From: JAHDCJ01 sp039028895
Lineage (GTDB): Bacteria > Bacteroidota > Bacteroidia > Chitinophagales > Saprospiraceae
NCBI GenBank assembly: GCA_039028895.1
Contig: JBCCHF010000002.1
Location: 248,001-312,000, forward strand
Direction: 5' to 3'
Length of the DNA: 64,000 nt
Below, piece after piece: positions 16,952 to 25,598 of this stretch (position 1 is its first letter; the number at the start of each line of letters is the position of its first letter). The position numbers and the translations under genes were made by a program. The notes beneath the pieces are model-generated. The model was not told where the DNA came from. It was given only the letters and a program-made list of their open reading frames with translations, and made no database searches.

Positions 16952-17833
16952 ATGGCGAAGATATCACTGTTCCTCATGACCAAGAAAGGCTATGCTGTAC
17001 TTGAAAGACTACTGGAGAGCGGTTTCCAATCTTTGATCGACACTATAGTTATTGGACAGGATTCCAGCACTCAAAACGATTATTCTCAATCTTTAATTGA
17101 CCTTTGTCAAGAGGCTGATTTACAATGGCATTATAGAAAAGACATTCCTCCTGTAACCAGTGAATACGCCATTGCAATTTCGTGGCGCTGGATGATAAGA
17201 GAAATTGATTCAAAGCTAATCGTGTTACATGATTCTTTACTTCCGAAATACAGGGGTTTCGCACCGCTTGTCAATCAACTCATTAATGGAGAAAAAGAAA
17301 TTGGCGTAACCGCTTTATATGCAAGCGAAGAGTATGACAGAGGGCCCGTAATTGGACAAAAATCTACGACAGTAAACTATCCCCTCAAAATCAACGAGGC
17401 TATCGACAAAGTAAGCATTTTATATGCTGACCTGGTAGCAACTATTTTTGAGTCAATAAAGACAGGACACCCTCTACAGGAAAACATTCAGGATGAAAGT
17501 CAGGCCAGTTACAGTCTTTGGAGAGACCAGGAAGATTACAGAATAGCCTGGACACAAGATGCCGAAACCATACTTCGACATATCAATGCCGTTGGGTTTC
17601 CCTATCTTGGAGCTTCGGCAATAATGGGTAAAACAATGATCAGAATAACTGATGCTGAGGTTTACCCTGATGTGAAAGTGGAGATCAGACAACCAGGGAA
17701 AGTCATTTTCATGAAAGATGAAAGGCCAGTGATTGTCTGCGGCAATGGATTGATAAGAATTATCAACGCTAACTTTGAAGCTGACGGAACTTCTATTTTT
17801 CCGCTTAAAAAATTTAGAATCAGATTTTCGTAA
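16952..17833 (+). CDS. Sugar N-formyltransferase (FMT/ArnA N-terminal-like)
   Basis: The 293-residue protein has the formyltransferase core HDSLLPKYRG (about residues 93-102), GVTALYASEEYDRGPVI (catalytic-type Asp) and a C-terminal FMT-like domain with SLWRDQEDYRI and PYLGA. Amino-sugar formyltransferases of this kind use 10-formyl-THF to formylate dTDP-4-amino sugars. The Asn that normally precedes the His by two (N-x-H) is Val here (VLH), so the reaction or geometry may differ. The stop overlaps the start of the downstream aminotransferase by one base, which supports a single pathway. It is not the housekeeping Fmt, judging by context and the altered motif. Confidence 0.78.
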   Translation: MAKISLFLMTKKGYAVLERLLESGFQSLIDTIVIGQDSSTQNDYSQSLIDLCQEADLQWHYRKDIPPVTSEYAIAISWRWMIREIDSKLIVLHDSLLPKYRGFAPLVNQLINGEKEIGVTALYASEEYDRGPVIGQKSTTVNYPLKINEAIDKVSILYADLVATIFESIKTGHPLQENIQDESQASYSLWRDQEDYRIAWTQDAETILRHINAVGFPYLGASAIMGKTMIRITDAEVYPDVKVEIRQPGKVIFMKDERPVIVCGNGLIRIINANFEADGTSIFPLKKFRIRFS

Positions 17834-18957
17834 TGATTCAATTTAACAAACCATACCTGACAGGAAAAGAAGCGCATTATCTTTATGAAGCAGTGCATTC
17901 GGGGAAAATTTCCGGCAACGGGATGTTTACCCAGAAATGTCATAAGTTCTTTGAAGGGACTTTCGGGTTTCACAAAACCCTGTTAACAACCTCCTGCACC
18001 GATGCCCTCGAAATGGCAGCCATCTTACTGGATATTGGTCCTGGGGATGAAGTCATCATGCCTTCATACACTTTTGTTTCTACCGCTAATGCATTTGTTC
18101 TGAGAGGCGCTGATATCATATTCGCTGATAGTTACAATGATCTGCCGAATATTGACCCGAAGAGCGTAGAATCATTGATTACAGAAAAGACAAAAGCCAT
18201 TGTTGTCGTTCACTATGCCGGAATCGCAGTGGACATGGGCGCAATAATGTCGTTGGCCGAAAAGCACAACTTGAAAATAGTCGAAGACGCCGCACAAGCC
18301 ATTGATTCATATTATAATGATCAGCCCCTTGGCGGGATTGGCCATCTGGCAGCTTTCTCTTTTCACGAAACGAAGAACATCATCTCCGGAGAAGGCGGAA
18401 TGTTGGTCATCAATGATCCTGTTTACAGCGAACGAGCTGAGATTATTTGGGAAAAAGGAACGAACCGGGCAGCATTCTTCAGAGGAGAAGTAGACAAGTA
18501 CAATTGGGTTGATATTGGTTCATCTTTTCTGCCTTCTGAAACCGTGGCTGCTTTTCTTTTTGCGCAACTAGAAGAATTGAAAAATATTCAGAACAGACGG
18601 GTGGCAATTTGGGAAAAGTATGATAATGCTTTTTCTTCTTTACAGGAAAACGAGGGAATCCTAACCCCACTCATCCCAGACTATGCTACAAATAATGCGC
18701 ATATGTATTACCTGGTTCTTAATCACCCGGAACAACGATCAGCCTTTATCAAGCATATGAATGGAAATGGCGTTAGGGCAATCTTCCATTATCTCTCTTT
18801 ACACAGAAGTCCTTTCTATGAAGGTAGATATATCGGATCGGCATTACCAAATTCAGATCATTTTACTGAATGTCTTGTCAGGCTGCCTTTATTTTATGAA
18901 TTATCTGAAGAACAACAAAATTATGTTATCGATAAAGTCCTTAGCTTCTTTAACTGA
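17833..18957 (+). CDS. rffA: dTDP-4-amino-4,6-dideoxygalactose transaminase (RffA/WecE-like)
   Basis: The 374-residue DegT/DnrJ/EryC1 aminotransferase has TSCTDALEMAA (PLP phosphate site), VEDAAQA (Asp pairing with the pyridine N) and SFHETKNIISGEGG (Schiff-base Lys). EIIWEKGTNRAAFFRGEVDKY and WVDIGSSFLPSE follow the E. coli WecE pattern closely. WecE makes dTDP-Fuc4N from dTDP-4-keto-6-deoxyglucose with glutamate as donor. The length matches the family. It ends the GT2-formyltransferase-aminotransferase operon. The exact sugar (Fuc4N or Qui4N) is inferred from WecE likeness, and RmlA/RmlB needed upstream are not in this window. Confidence 0.88.
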   Translation: MIQFNKPYLTGKEAHYLYEAVHSGKISGNGMFTQKCHKFFEGTFGFHKTLLTTSCTDALEMAAILLDIGPGDEVIMPSYTFVSTANAFVLRGADIIFADSYNDLPNIDPKSVESLITEKTKAIVVVHYAGIAVDMGAIMSLAEKHNLKIVEDAAQAIDSYYNDQPLGGIGHLAAFSFHETKNIISGEGGMLVINDPVYSERAEIIWEKGTNRAAFFRGEVDKYNWVDIGSSFLPSETVAAFLFAQLEELKNIQNRRVAIWEKYDNAFSSLQENEGILTPLIPDYATNNAHMYYLVLNHPEQRSAFIKHMNGNGVRAIFHYLSLHRSPFYEGRYIGSALPNSDHFTECLVRLPLFYELSEEQQNYVIDKVLSFFN

Positions 18958-19151
18958 TTGATAAATGTAAAAATTCTGCAATTCACATATTCATGCGATG
19001 TCTTATATCGGCAGATATTGTAAATTGCATTTATCCCCCCCGTTATATTCCATTAAACTGTTTTTTGGCACCATCGGAATCTGATTACCGTAGGATGTCT
19101 TGCATTTCAGGATGTCATTATTTGATATCCGGTAATAAAATTATGTGAAAT

Positions 19152-21704
19152 ATGAAACCTCTCTTACTATTTGCCCTGACGGCCTTTACAGTGATATTTT
19201 TGGTCTGTTTTCCTTTTGATGAAAACCCAAAACAGGAAAATGTGAGTGGCGCCGGACTATCTCTCGATCATTGGTTCGCTTCAAGATCCTATCCTGACAA
19301 AACTATCTCAACTGAAAAATACCGCATTGCCTTTGATCAGAAGAAGGCACTTCAACAAACAAAAAATGGTCCTGGATTTGACGAGTGGGAAGCAATGGGG
19401 CCAAAAAATATTGGTGGAAGAACTTTGCGAATTGCATTTAATCCGCAAAACCCAAATACGATCTATGCAGGTACCGCCAGTGGTGGCTTATGGCGCTCTT
19501 ACACTGCCGGAGCTGGAATAAATGCCTGGGAACGTGTAGCTACAGGATTTCCGGTACTTGGAGTACCAGCAATTATTATATCTCCCCTAGACTCCAACAT
19601 AATGTACATCGGCACCGGTGAAGTGTACAATAGTTCTATTAGTGCTCCTGGTATTGCAAACAGAATAACGAGAGGGACTTATGGTACAGGTATTTTAAAA
19701 ACAACAGATGGTGGTGTCACCTGGTCAAAAGTCCTCGATTGGGAATACGCAGATATGACTGGTGTTCAAAATATGGCCATGAATCCATTGGATGAGAACA
19801 CAATCTACGCGGCGACCACAGAGGGATTATTCCGGAGTTATGATGCTGGGGAAAACTGGTCATTGATCCACAGCGTACCGATGGCAGTTGATATTGATAT
19901 TAATCCGGTGGACACTAACCTGGTTTTTGTAACAAATGGCAGTTATAATGAACCCACAAGTGGTACCTACAGATCTGTAAATGGTGGTCAATCCTTTAGT
20001 TTGATGAATCTTCCGACCGGTTATACCGGAAAAACCTTGATTGCCATTAGTCCATCTGCACCATCTATCATGTATGCTTCGGTGGCTAATGCTTTTAATA
20101 GCCTGGGGCTGTATCAGTCTGTAGATTCAGGTGCAAGTTGGAGTCTGGTCAACATAGAGGATGTTGCAAAGTGGCAAGGCTGGTACTCGCACGATATTGC
20201 TGTTAGTCCTATTTTACCTTCAGTTATAATTTTTGTTGGAATCGACGTTTGGAAATCGACAAATGGTGGGTCAAGTCTAAACAAAAAAACGTCGTGGCAA
20301 AATTGGTATTTCGGACAAGTACCCGTTGGCGGACCAGAAGGTCCAGGCGATTATGCCCATGCTGATATTCACTTTGTCGCCTACCACCCTACCGAACCCA
20401 ATACCGTTTTCCTGGGGACTGATGGAGGGGTATTCGTATCATTCGACAATGGTGAAAATTGGGAAGGCAGGAATGGTGGATTCCAATGTACCCAGTTTTA
20501 CGCCAATTTCGCCAACTCTGACACCGACTCACTATTGGCTATCGGCGGTATGCAGGATAATTCAACAGCCATCTATACCGGAGACGATGCCTGGACCCGT
20601 GTTATTGGTGGAGATGGTATGTCATCTGCAATAAACCAGGACGACAATATGGTAATGTATGGTTCCTACCAAAATCTTGGACTTTTAAGGTCTGATAATG
20701 GTGGATTAAGTTTTTCAGGGGCTTCCCCTTCAGGAGCATTCGATGAGCTTAGAAATTTTAGCTCTCCTTACGAAATAGCACCATCCAACCAGGATATTCT
20801 TTATGCTGGTGCACAAAGGTTGTACAAAACAGAAAACAGAGGCGAGTCGTGGGAACCAACGTCAATCGGGTTTGTAGACAATGGTAACCCCATACTTACC
20901 ATCGCAGTGGCTTTTGACGATCCGGATGTATTGTATGTAGGCACATCTGACAGAAATGGCTTTCCTCCCGAGGTGTATAAATCTGAAGATGGTGGAGAAA
21001 CTTTTATTTGGCAATGGCAATTACCAGACCGCTACCCACTAGACATCGCATTTGACCCTTTGGATAATCAGATTGCTTATGTCGTTTTTGGCGGATTTGG
21101 CGTAGACCATGTTTGGAAAACTATAAACGGAGGGCAAACCTGGAATGGAATAGGTTCAGGATTACCGGATATCCCAACAAATACAGTTGTGGTAGACCCG
21201 CTCATTCCAAATCATGTTTATGTTGGCAACGATCATGGGGTGTATCTTTCCAGAGATGCTGGAGCAACATGGGAATTATATTCCGACGGCTTGCCTGATG
21301 CTACCTTGGTAATGCACCTTTCTATTTCTGCTTCCAACCAAAAACTCAGGGTTGCGACCCATGGGAATGGAATTTATCAAACCCCATTGGCAGAAGAAGC
21401 ATTGACATCTTTCGAAGAAGTTGAAAGAACAGAAGTGGTAAGCCTTTCTCACAACTTCCCTAATCCTGTTGACACTGAAACCAACATTTCTTTTTCACTT
21501 AATCAGTCAGCAAGTCTGAAATTAAGCCTATTCGATATATCCGGGCGCAATATCAGGACCATTGCCAGTGGAGATTATGCCAGGGGTGAGCACCTGGTGA
21601 AGGCCGATCTTTCAGATTTGGCTCAAGGGGCATATGTTTACAGAATCGAAGGCCTTACTGACCTAGGCGTATTTTCGGTATCAAAAGTTCTAGTCAAAAA
21701 TTAG
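19152..21704 (+). CDS. Sortilin/BNR-repeat secreted protein with T9SS type A tail
   Basis: The N-terminus is a hydrophobic export signal (LLLFALTAFTVIFLVCF). The body holds many sialidase/sortilin-type blades, recognisable from PNTIYAGTASGGLWRS, KTTDGGVTWSKV, RSYDAGENWSL, KSEDGGETFIW, KTINGGQTWNG and SRDAGATWELY, so it should form a large beta-propeller. The C-terminus from NFPNPVDTETNISF to QGAYVYRIEGL...VSKVLVKN is a type A T9SS sorting domain with a linking NFPNP motif. It is expected on the cell surface or in the medium. Glycoside hydrolase activity cannot be claimed, since BNR-type repeats alone do not define it. A strong terminator follows the stop. Confidence 0.9.
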   Translation: MKPLLLFALTAFTVIFLVCFPFDENPKQENVSGAGLSLDHWFASRSYPDKTISTEKYRIAFDQKKALQQTKNGPGFDEWEAMGPKNIGGRTLRIAFNPQNPNTIYAGTASGGLWRSYTAGAGINAWERVATGFPVLGVPAIIISPLDSNIMYIGTGEVYNSSISAPGIANRITRGTYGTGILKTTDGGVTWSKVLDWEYADMTGVQNMAMNPLDENTIYAATTEGLFRSYDAGENWSLIHSVPMAVDIDINPVDTNLVFVTNGSYNEPTSGTYRSVNGGQSFSLMNLPTGYTGKTLIAISPSAPSIMYASVANAFNSLGLYQSVDSGASWSLVNIEDVAKWQGWYSHDIAVSPILPSVIIFVGIDVWKSTNGGSSLNKKTSWQNWYFGQVPVGGPEGPGDYAHADIHFVAYHPTEPNTVFLGTDGGVFVSFDNGENWEGRNGGFQCTQFYANFANSDTDSLLAIGGMQDNSTAIYTGDDAWTRVIGGDGMSSAINQDDNMVMYGSYQNLGLLRSDNGGLSFSGASPSGAFDELRNFSSPYEIAPSNQDILYAGAQRLYKTENRGESWEPTSIGFVDNGNPILTIAVAFDDPDVLYVGTSDRNGFPPEVYKSEDGGETFIWQWQLPDRYPLDIAFDPLDNQIAYVVFGGFGVDHVWKTINGGQTWNGIGSGLPDIPTNTVVVDPLIPNHVYVGNDHGVYLSRDAGATWELYSDGLPDATLVMHLSISASNQKLRVATHGNGIYQTPLAEEALTSFEEVERTEVVSLSHNFPNPVDTETNISFSLNQSASLKLSLFDISGRNIRTIASGDYARGEHLVKADLSDLAQGAYVYRIEGLTDLGVFSVSKVLVKN

Positions 21705-21718
21705 CAGAGTTAAGTAGT

Positions 21719-21757
21719 CCCTGGTGTGCTTAACCTTTGTACACCAGGGGTTTCTTT
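21719..21757 (+). terminator. Rho-independent terminator
   Basis: A perfect 9-base stem CCCTGGTGT (21719-21727) and ACACCAGGG (21741-21749) with a 13-base loop is followed by GTTTCTTTT. It begins 15 bases after the stop of the sortilin-repeat gene and insulates the MarR promoter downstream. Confidence 0.8.
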
Positions 21758-21798
21758 TGTCCTAATTATTACATTATCACCATATTGTCTAAAGACTT

Positions 21799-21854
21799 TT
21801 TGGTAATATATCTTATTATTAATACATTTGTTTAAACAAGTGTTGTTTAAACGA
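21799..21854 (+). promoter_or_regulatory. Bacteroidota-type promoter overlapped by a tandem palindromic operator
   Basis: TTTG at 21799-21802, a 20-base spacer and TACATTTG at 21823-21830 match the Bacteroidota consensus (TTTG, 19-21 bases, TAnnTTTG). The perfect 12-base palindrome TTGTTTAAACAA (21828-21839) overlaps the -7 element. A near copy, TTGTTTAAACGA (21843-21854), follows 15 bases on and abuts the ATG of the MarR gene. Placement over promoter and start fits autorepression by the MarR product. Promoter and palindromes are read directly; the regulator assignment is inferred. Confidence 0.7.
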
Positions 21855-22307
21855 ATGGCTAGAATCGAAGAAGCGATACAACAAAGGCAGTTTGAGAACA
21901 TTTATCAAAAAGTGATTATCAATATCCTTTTTACCAATAACTGGGTGGTAGATATTCAACAGAAAGTGTTCAGACCATTTGGCTTAACCTACCAGCAATA
22001 CAACGTGTTGCGCATCTTGCGCGGAAAACATCCGACTCCATACACCGCAAAGGGCATTAAGGAGGTTATGCTCGACAAACGTCCTGACCTAACCCGGATG
22101 CTTGACCGCCTTCAGAAAAAGAATTTAGTTTTTAGAGAAATCGATTCGTGTAATCGAAGCAAACTTGCTATAACACTTACGGATCAAGGCTGTGAAATAC
22201 TCAATAGAATTGAACCTGAGTTGAAAAGGATTTATGATGAACTTGGTGCCCTTTCTGCTGAAGAGGCAGAAACATTAAGTGATTTGCTAGATAAGTTAAG
22301 ATCTTGA
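21855..22307 (+). CDS. MarR-family transcriptional regulator
   Basis: ATG 21855 (MARIEEAIQQRQFEN) is preferred to the upstream TTG, which lies inside the operator/promoter. The 150-residue protein has the winged-helix pattern of MarR: LTYQQYNVLRILRG, then a recognition helix region (IKEVMLDKRPDLTRMLDRLQKKNLV) and wing residues (IDSCNRSKLAITLTDQG). Long helices at both ends should form the dimer interface. There is no Cys pair suggesting a thiol switch beyond one Cys in DSCNRS and one in DQGCEI. It is followed by a DoxX gene 54 bases on, its likely target together with itself. Confidence 0.88.
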   Translation: MARIEEAIQQRQFENIYQKVIINILFTNNWVVDIQQKVFRPFGLTYQQYNVLRILRGKHPTPYTAKGIKEVMLDKRPDLTRMLDRLQKKNLVFREIDSCNRSKLAITLTDQGCEILNRIEPELKRIYDELGALSAEEAETLSDLLDKLRS

Positions 22308-22361
22308 CCACTCTATTTGGTCATTGGAAAATATTAATTAAATCACTAAAAACCATACACT

Positions 22362-22739
22362 ATGAATGACAAAGTAAACATGGGAATCCGTTTATTACTC
22401 GGCCTTTTCCTTGTAATTATGGGTGTCAACAAATTTGCAAACTTCATGCCTCCCATGGAAGGGCCAGAAGCCGCAACAAACTATTTCATGGCACTCGCAG
22501 GTGTTGGAATGATGAATGTAGTCGGAGTTTTGGAAATTATTATTGGACTTATGCTGCTTGTTGGCAAATACGTCCCGCTCGCTTTGGTCTTGCTTGCTCC
22601 ACTCAGTGTTAACTTCTTACTATTCCACATCCTGACAGGTGATTATGGAAACATGTTGTTCGCCGTTGTTGCAGCTGGATTAAACATTTATCTCCTACTC
22701 AAGAATAAAGATAGTTATAAGGGGCTCCTTACCGCTTAA
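22362..22739 (+). CDS. DoxX-family small membrane protein
   Basis: The 125-residue protein has four predicted membrane helices (about 8-26, 45-68, 72-92 and 95-112), with the family features GLFLVIMGVNKF and VVGVLEIIIGLMLLVG. DoxX-like proteins are integral inner-membrane proteins often tied to quinone or thiol stress. The only functional hint here is position: it lies behind a MarR regulator and ends at a strong terminator, so the pair forms a two-gene unit. The ligand or substrate is unknown. Confidence 0.85.
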   Translation: MNDKVNMGIRLLLGLFLVIMGVNKFANFMPPMEGPEAATNYFMALAGVGMMNVVGVLEIIIGLMLLVGKYVPLALVLLAPLSVNFLLFHILTGDYGNMLFAVVAAGLNIYLLLKNKDSYKGLLTA

Positions 22740-22810
22740 AAACCCAAAATTAGCATCAGTCGACTACCTAACTCAAAAATCAGAAACAATCGGCACCGGC
22801 TGATGTCATA

Positions 22811-22839
22811 AAAGCTGCTCGAATGAGCAGCTTTTTTTT
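22811..22839 (+). terminator. Rho-independent terminator
   Basis: A perfect 10-base stem, AAAGCTGCTC (22811-22820) and GAGCAGCTTT (22825-22834), with loop GAAT, runs into eight T. It lies 71 bases after the DoxX stop and ends the MarR-DoxX transcript. Confidence 0.9.
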
Positions 22840-22936
22840 ATTCAATGAGCCAAAATAAGCTTATAAAAAATATTCCCTTTTACTGAGCGCATTCAAGATT
22901 TGAACAAAATTTCTGATCTTTCCAATAAAAATATGC

Positions 22937-23563
22937 ATGTACAGACCACAGCTTTTCAAAGTCGAAGACCCTGAAATAATCCTTGACTTTATCAGGAAAT
23001 ACAGTTTTTGCACATTTACCACCTTTGACGGTCTTCGCCCAATTGCGACGCATATCCCTATTGAGGCAAGAGGAGAATCAATGGAAAAATTGACTCTTGT
23101 TGGTCATATCTCAAAAGCAAATTTGCAATGGCAGTCATTCAAAGAAAATCAGGAGGCACTTACTGTGTTTAGTGGTCCACACACTTATGTTTCTTCCGGG
23201 TGGTATGATCATGATAACGTTCCGACCTGGAATTATATGGCTGTTCATGCTTACGGTATACCACAGATTATCGAAGGCGCCCCCCTGCTTGATCATCTCA
23301 ACAGAATGGTTAGCAAATATGAGCGGCCCTCTCCAGAACCACTAGCATGGGAAGATATGTCAATTGGCATGATCAAGCGTCAATTACGGGGTATAGTTGG
23401 ATTCGAGATAAAAGTTAACAGGATAGAAGCCGCTTTCAAGCTGAGTCAAAACAGAAACCAGACAGACTTTGAGAATATCATTCATAAATTACGTGAAAGA
23501 TCCGATTATGTATCAAAAGCTGTTGCAGAAGAAATGGAAGGTCTTAAAGACCATCTATTCTGA
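22937..23563 (+). CDS. paiB: PaiB-family FMN-binding protein
   Basis: The 208-residue protein begins MYRPQLFKVED and shows the PaiB pattern: FCTFTTFDGLRPIATHIPIE, VGHISKANLQWQSF, VFSGPHTYVSSGWY, VPTWNYMAVHAYG and LRGIVGFEIKVNRIEAAFKLSQNR. This is the flavin-reductase-like split-barrel fold that binds FMN, first named as a negative regulator of sporulation and protease genes in Bacillus. In non-sporulating bacteria its role is unclear. It is cytoplasmic. Its last nine bases overlap the 3' end of the convergent M1 peptidase gene. Confidence 0.85.
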   Translation: MYRPQLFKVEDPEIILDFIRKYSFCTFTTFDGLRPIATHIPIEARGESMEKLTLVGHISKANLQWQSFKENQEALTVFSGPHTYVSSGWYDHDNVPTWNYMAVHAYGIPQIIEGAPLLDHLNRMVSKYERPSPEPLAWEDMSIGMIKRQLRGIVGFEIKVNRIEAAFKLSQNRNQTDFENIIHKLRERSDYVSKAVAEEMEGLKDHLF

Positions 23564-25414
23564 TTCTTTCTCATAAACATTATTTGATCTGTCTATATCT
23601 GCCAAACGCTGGCTGGGGTCAATTTCTATCGACACAATATCCTTTTTCTTTTCAGGAAGGACTAAAGAATAAACCGGATAAGTCCATGGCCAATCATCTG
23701 CTAAAATGAAATTATCCTCATCATTTTCGGATTCTTTGGCTCCTCTCATCATTTCAAGCGGGATATTGATCATATCTGATTTCCCTGAAGTATAGGTGAC
23801 TTTCAAATCTATTGGCATTGGCATGAGACCCTTCCTTTCAAGAATAATCCTGGTCACGTTGCTATTTACTTCCTCTACTTTATACACGCTATAGTCAACC
23901 GTTTTGGTCGTATAAACAAAATATTCTTTATACCAGTCCAATTCCAAACCGGATTCAATTTCCATAACCCGGATAAAATCATTGGGGTTGGGATGTTTAA
24001 ATTGCCATTTTTTATAAAATGCCTTTAACCCCCTATCCAAAGTTTCCTGTCCAATGATATAACTTAACTGATGTAGAAAAACAGCCCCCTTAGCATAGGA
24101 ACCGACATAATAAGCTCTATTTGAATCATAATGATCTGCATGGGTGCTCATAGGTTCTTCATACCCAAACTGCACAGCATTAAAGTATGAAGCGTATGCT
24201 CCTGCGATTGGATTTTTATTAGGTTTCATGATGACTGATTTGGCGAATTCTTCAACATACTCGACAAAACCTTCATCCATCCATCCATACAGAGATTCAT
24301 TATTGGCAAGAACGCTTTGGAACCAATTGTGAACGAATTCATGAGTCATTGTCCCGTAAAGTCCGCCAAGATCCCGATCTCCAACCATCAGTGTCGCCAT
24401 TGGGTATTCCATACCACCATCTCCGCCCTGAATAATGGTATATTGATCGTATGGATATGCTCCATATGTTTCTTCGAGGTATTTAAAAGTTTTCACACCA
24501 AGTGGTATCAACTGCTTCCAGCGTTTTGAAACCGTTTCGCTGGGTTGGTAGATAAAGTGCAATATGGGCCCACCTGGCACCTGGGCAGTTTCATGAACGA
24601 AATCCGGGTCAGCAGCCCATGCAAAATCATGTACCATAGGTGCTTTAAAATGCCAGGTTAGCTTATCGCTTTCCGGTTGGGTAACCGTAGTTCCAGGTGC
24701 TTCGTATCCTTTTCCTATTTGTTGCGGATTTTGCAAATAGCCTGTCCCTCCAATCATGTAAGCCTTGTCGATGGTTATCTTAACATCAAAATCTCCCCAA
24801 ACTCCATGAAATTCTCTTTGGATGTAAGGATTCGCATGCCATCCCTGATAATCGTATTCGCTCAATTTAGGATACCATTGCGTCATGGAAAATTCAACGC
24901 CTTCAGGGCTCATCCAACCCGACCTTCTGATCTGAATTGGCACTTGTGCATCCCATTCCATTTCCAATATGGTTTTCCCTCCTGGTTTGATAGCTTCTGC
25001 AAGGTCAACTTCCAGAATAGTACCTACATGATCAAACTTCACAGGTTTACCATCTTGCAGCAATGATTTCACTTTTATATATCCGATCTCATCTTCTTCA
25101 AGGTGAAATATCCTGTCCTTTACCCTTCGATCTGGATCGGGAAGAGATCTCGACCTGATGTCAAACTGGCTACCGGGTTGAAAGGCATTAAAATACAGAT
25201 GATAAAATACCCGCTTTAATTCATCAGGCGAATTATTGGTGTATGTCAGCACCTGCTTTCCTTTGTACTGGTGTTTTTTAACATCCATATCGATCTCCAT
25301 TTTATAATCCACATGCTGCTGCCATCGATCAGACACCTGAGATAGTCCGGTATGGAAGGTTAAAAACACACAAAGTAATGGGGCAATTGAGTTTTTAAGT
25401 ATTTCTTTGACCAT
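23555..25414 (-). CDS. Secreted M1-family (gluzincin) metallopeptidase
   Basis: A signal peptide (SIAPLLCVFLTFHTGLSQ) is followed by an N-terminal beta domain (YKMEIDMDVKKHQYKGKQVL) and the catalytic domain with MTHEFVHNWF (HExxH) and MDEGFVEYVEEF (third ligand Glu). GGMEYP occupies the place of the substrate-binding GxMEN motif, so the Asn is changed to Pro. The aminopeptidase N-terminus anchor may therefore differ. There is no T9SS tail, so it is probably periplasmic. The 619-residue length is normal for Bacteroidota M1 proteins without the long C-terminal helical domain. Confidence 0.88.
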   Translation of the reverse strand: MVKEILKNSIAPLLCVFLTFHTGLSQVSDRWQQHVDYKMEIDMDVKKHQYKGKQVLTYTNNSPDELKRVFYHLYFNAFQPGSQFDIRSRSLPDPDRRVKDRIFHLEEDEIGYIKVKSLLQDGKPVKFDHVGTILEVDLAEAIKPGGKTILEMEWDAQVPIQIRRSGWMSPEGVEFSMTQWYPKLSEYDYQGWHANPYIQREFHGVWGDFDVKITIDKAYMIGGTGYLQNPQQIGKGYEAPGTTVTQPESDKLTWHFKAPMVHDFAWAADPDFVHETAQVPGGPILHFIYQPSETVSKRWKQLIPLGVKTFKYLEETYGAYPYDQYTIIQGGDGGMEYPMATLMVGDRDLGGLYGTMTHEFVHNWFQSVLANNESLYGWMDEGFVEYVEEFAKSVIMKPNKNPIAGAYASYFNAVQFGYEEPMSTHADHYDSNRAYYVGSYAKGAVFLHQLSYIIGQETLDRGLKAFYKKWQFKHPNPNDFIRVMEIESGLELDWYKEYFVYTTKTVDYSVYKVEEVNSNVTRIILERKGLMPMPIDLKVTYTSGKSDMINIPLEMMRGAKESENDEDNFILADDWPWTYPVYSLVLPEKKKDIVSIEIDPSQRLADIDRSNNVYEKESE

Positions 25415-25598
25415 TTGTATTTTTAATTGTGGTTAAACCAAAATCAAACCATTTTCGGTGGTCTGACCATAATTATTAAAATCACTTACCTTTACAGGCC
25501 AAATTCGGCAACTTTAACAATTTATTAAATTGAAACAAGGCCCACCTCCAATGGTTTAGGCCCTATATTTGCTAGCCCGAAGATATAAACTTACTAGG

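Noticed and set aside
24677..25066. 129-residue plus-strand ORF within the M1 peptidase gene
   Set aside because: It lies antisense inside a gene with an intact catalytic site.
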